In this document: positions 6,368 to 6,533 of the stretch, in pieces
How the letters are laid out: every line of letters starts with the position of its first letter
How positions within the stretch are numbered: the stretch's first letter is position 1
Source of the DNA: Saprospirales bacterium
GTDB taxonomy: Bacteria; Bacteroidota; Bacteroidia; Chitinophagales; JADIYW01
DNA length: 6,533 nt
Direction of reading: 5' to 3'
NCBI GenBank assembly: GCA_016711605.1
Contig: JADJSS010000040.1
Coordinates: 1 to 6,533 of the forward strand
Translations under genes and position numbers: made by a program
The notes under the pieces: generated by a model
Told to the model about the DNA's origin: nothing
Databases searched by the model: none
Seen by the model: the letters and a program-made list of their open reading frames with translations, nothing else

Positions 6368-6375
6368 CAAATGTA
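6368..6375 (-). promoter_or_regulatory. Candidate -7 promoter box for the AIPR gene
   Basis: The minus strand reads TACATTTG, an exact TAnnTTTG, 26 bases upstream of the ATG, which would give a leader of roughly 20 nt. The expected -33 TTTG about 19 bp further upstream is not clear (TTATC there). It lies between repeat R4 and the gene. Confidence 0.45.
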
Positions 6376-6444
6376 GTAAATGATTATTAAATATGATAAT
6401 TTTCATGTTCGCAGGGCTTTAAAACATGCTGCAGCCATTACTTA

Positions 6445-6533
6445 TAACGGTTTGCGGCTAAAGAAAGTTGGCGATTTTGAAGCACAAACTTTCTTTTGAA
6501 AACCACATTTCAAATGTAAAATAAATTTTCATT
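6445..6533 (-). repeat. Interspersed attC-like repeat, copy R4, truncated by window edge
   Basis: It starts with TAAC (6445-6448) followed by GGTTTGCGGC, as in R2, and then GGCGATTTTGAAGCAC, matching GCGATACCGAAGCAC in R3. The inner part differs from the other three copies (AAACTTTCTTTTGAAAACC), and the right arm with its GTTA end would lie beyond the window. It is the boundary upstream of the AIPR gene. Assignment rests on the left arm and the GCGAT...GAAGCAC block only. Confidence 0.6.

Noticed and set aside
1..6533. tRNA, rRNA or integrase gene in the window
   Set aside because: No cloverleaf-like or rRNA-like stretch was recognised, and the only recombinase is the DDE transposase inside the IS.

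Overview
The window looks like accessory DNA from a member of the Bacteroidota (Flavobacteriia/Cytophagia/Sphingobacteriia-like). Supporting signs are high A+T content, starts without clear Shine-Dalgarno sequences, TAnnTTTG-type -7 promoter boxes and the protein families present. Every recognisable gene is on the minus strand, so in transcription order the window reads from the right end to the left end.

Layout in transcription order. (i) 6533-6445: start of an interspersed repeat, copy R4, cut by the window edge. (ii) 6341-4540: an AIPR-family (abortive infection / phage resistance) gene of about 600 codons with an N-terminal PD-(D/E)XK-like nuclease motif, broken by three single-base frameshifts. 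(iii) 4364-4237: repeat copy R3, whose ends form a 19-bp stem. (iv) 4236-3665: a gene-less unit carrying four copies of a CAAACTGTCGA motif. (v) 3664-3538: repeat copy R2. (vi) 3510-2737: an intact pair of small genes, a probable lipoprotein (possibly DUF3997-like) and a two-helix membrane protein. (vii) 2493-about 2363: repeat copy R1. (viii) 2336-923: a decayed 1,414-bp IS3-family insertion sequence with 12-bp terminal inverted repeats and a 3-bp target duplication. (ix) 895-1: a RES-domain gene with one frameshift, continuing past the left edge.

The main structural point is that genes, or small gene groups, alternate with a roughly 130-bp repeat. Its ends are TAAC...GTTA and its arms are imperfectly self-complementary. 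If the IS is removed, the RES gene also begins a short distance after a repeat. This is the layout of a cassette array resembling an integron with attC-like sites, but no integrase is in view. The payload (a defence protein, a RES toxin-like enzyme, a small lipoprotein/membrane pair, a gene-less unit) fits that reading. The cassette interpretation is an inference; the repeats and their positions are seen directly.

Most breaks in the RES, AIPR and transposase genes are single-base indels in or next to homopolymer runs. Uncorrected sequencing error is therefore a serious alternative to genuine decay, especially for the AIPR and RES genes.
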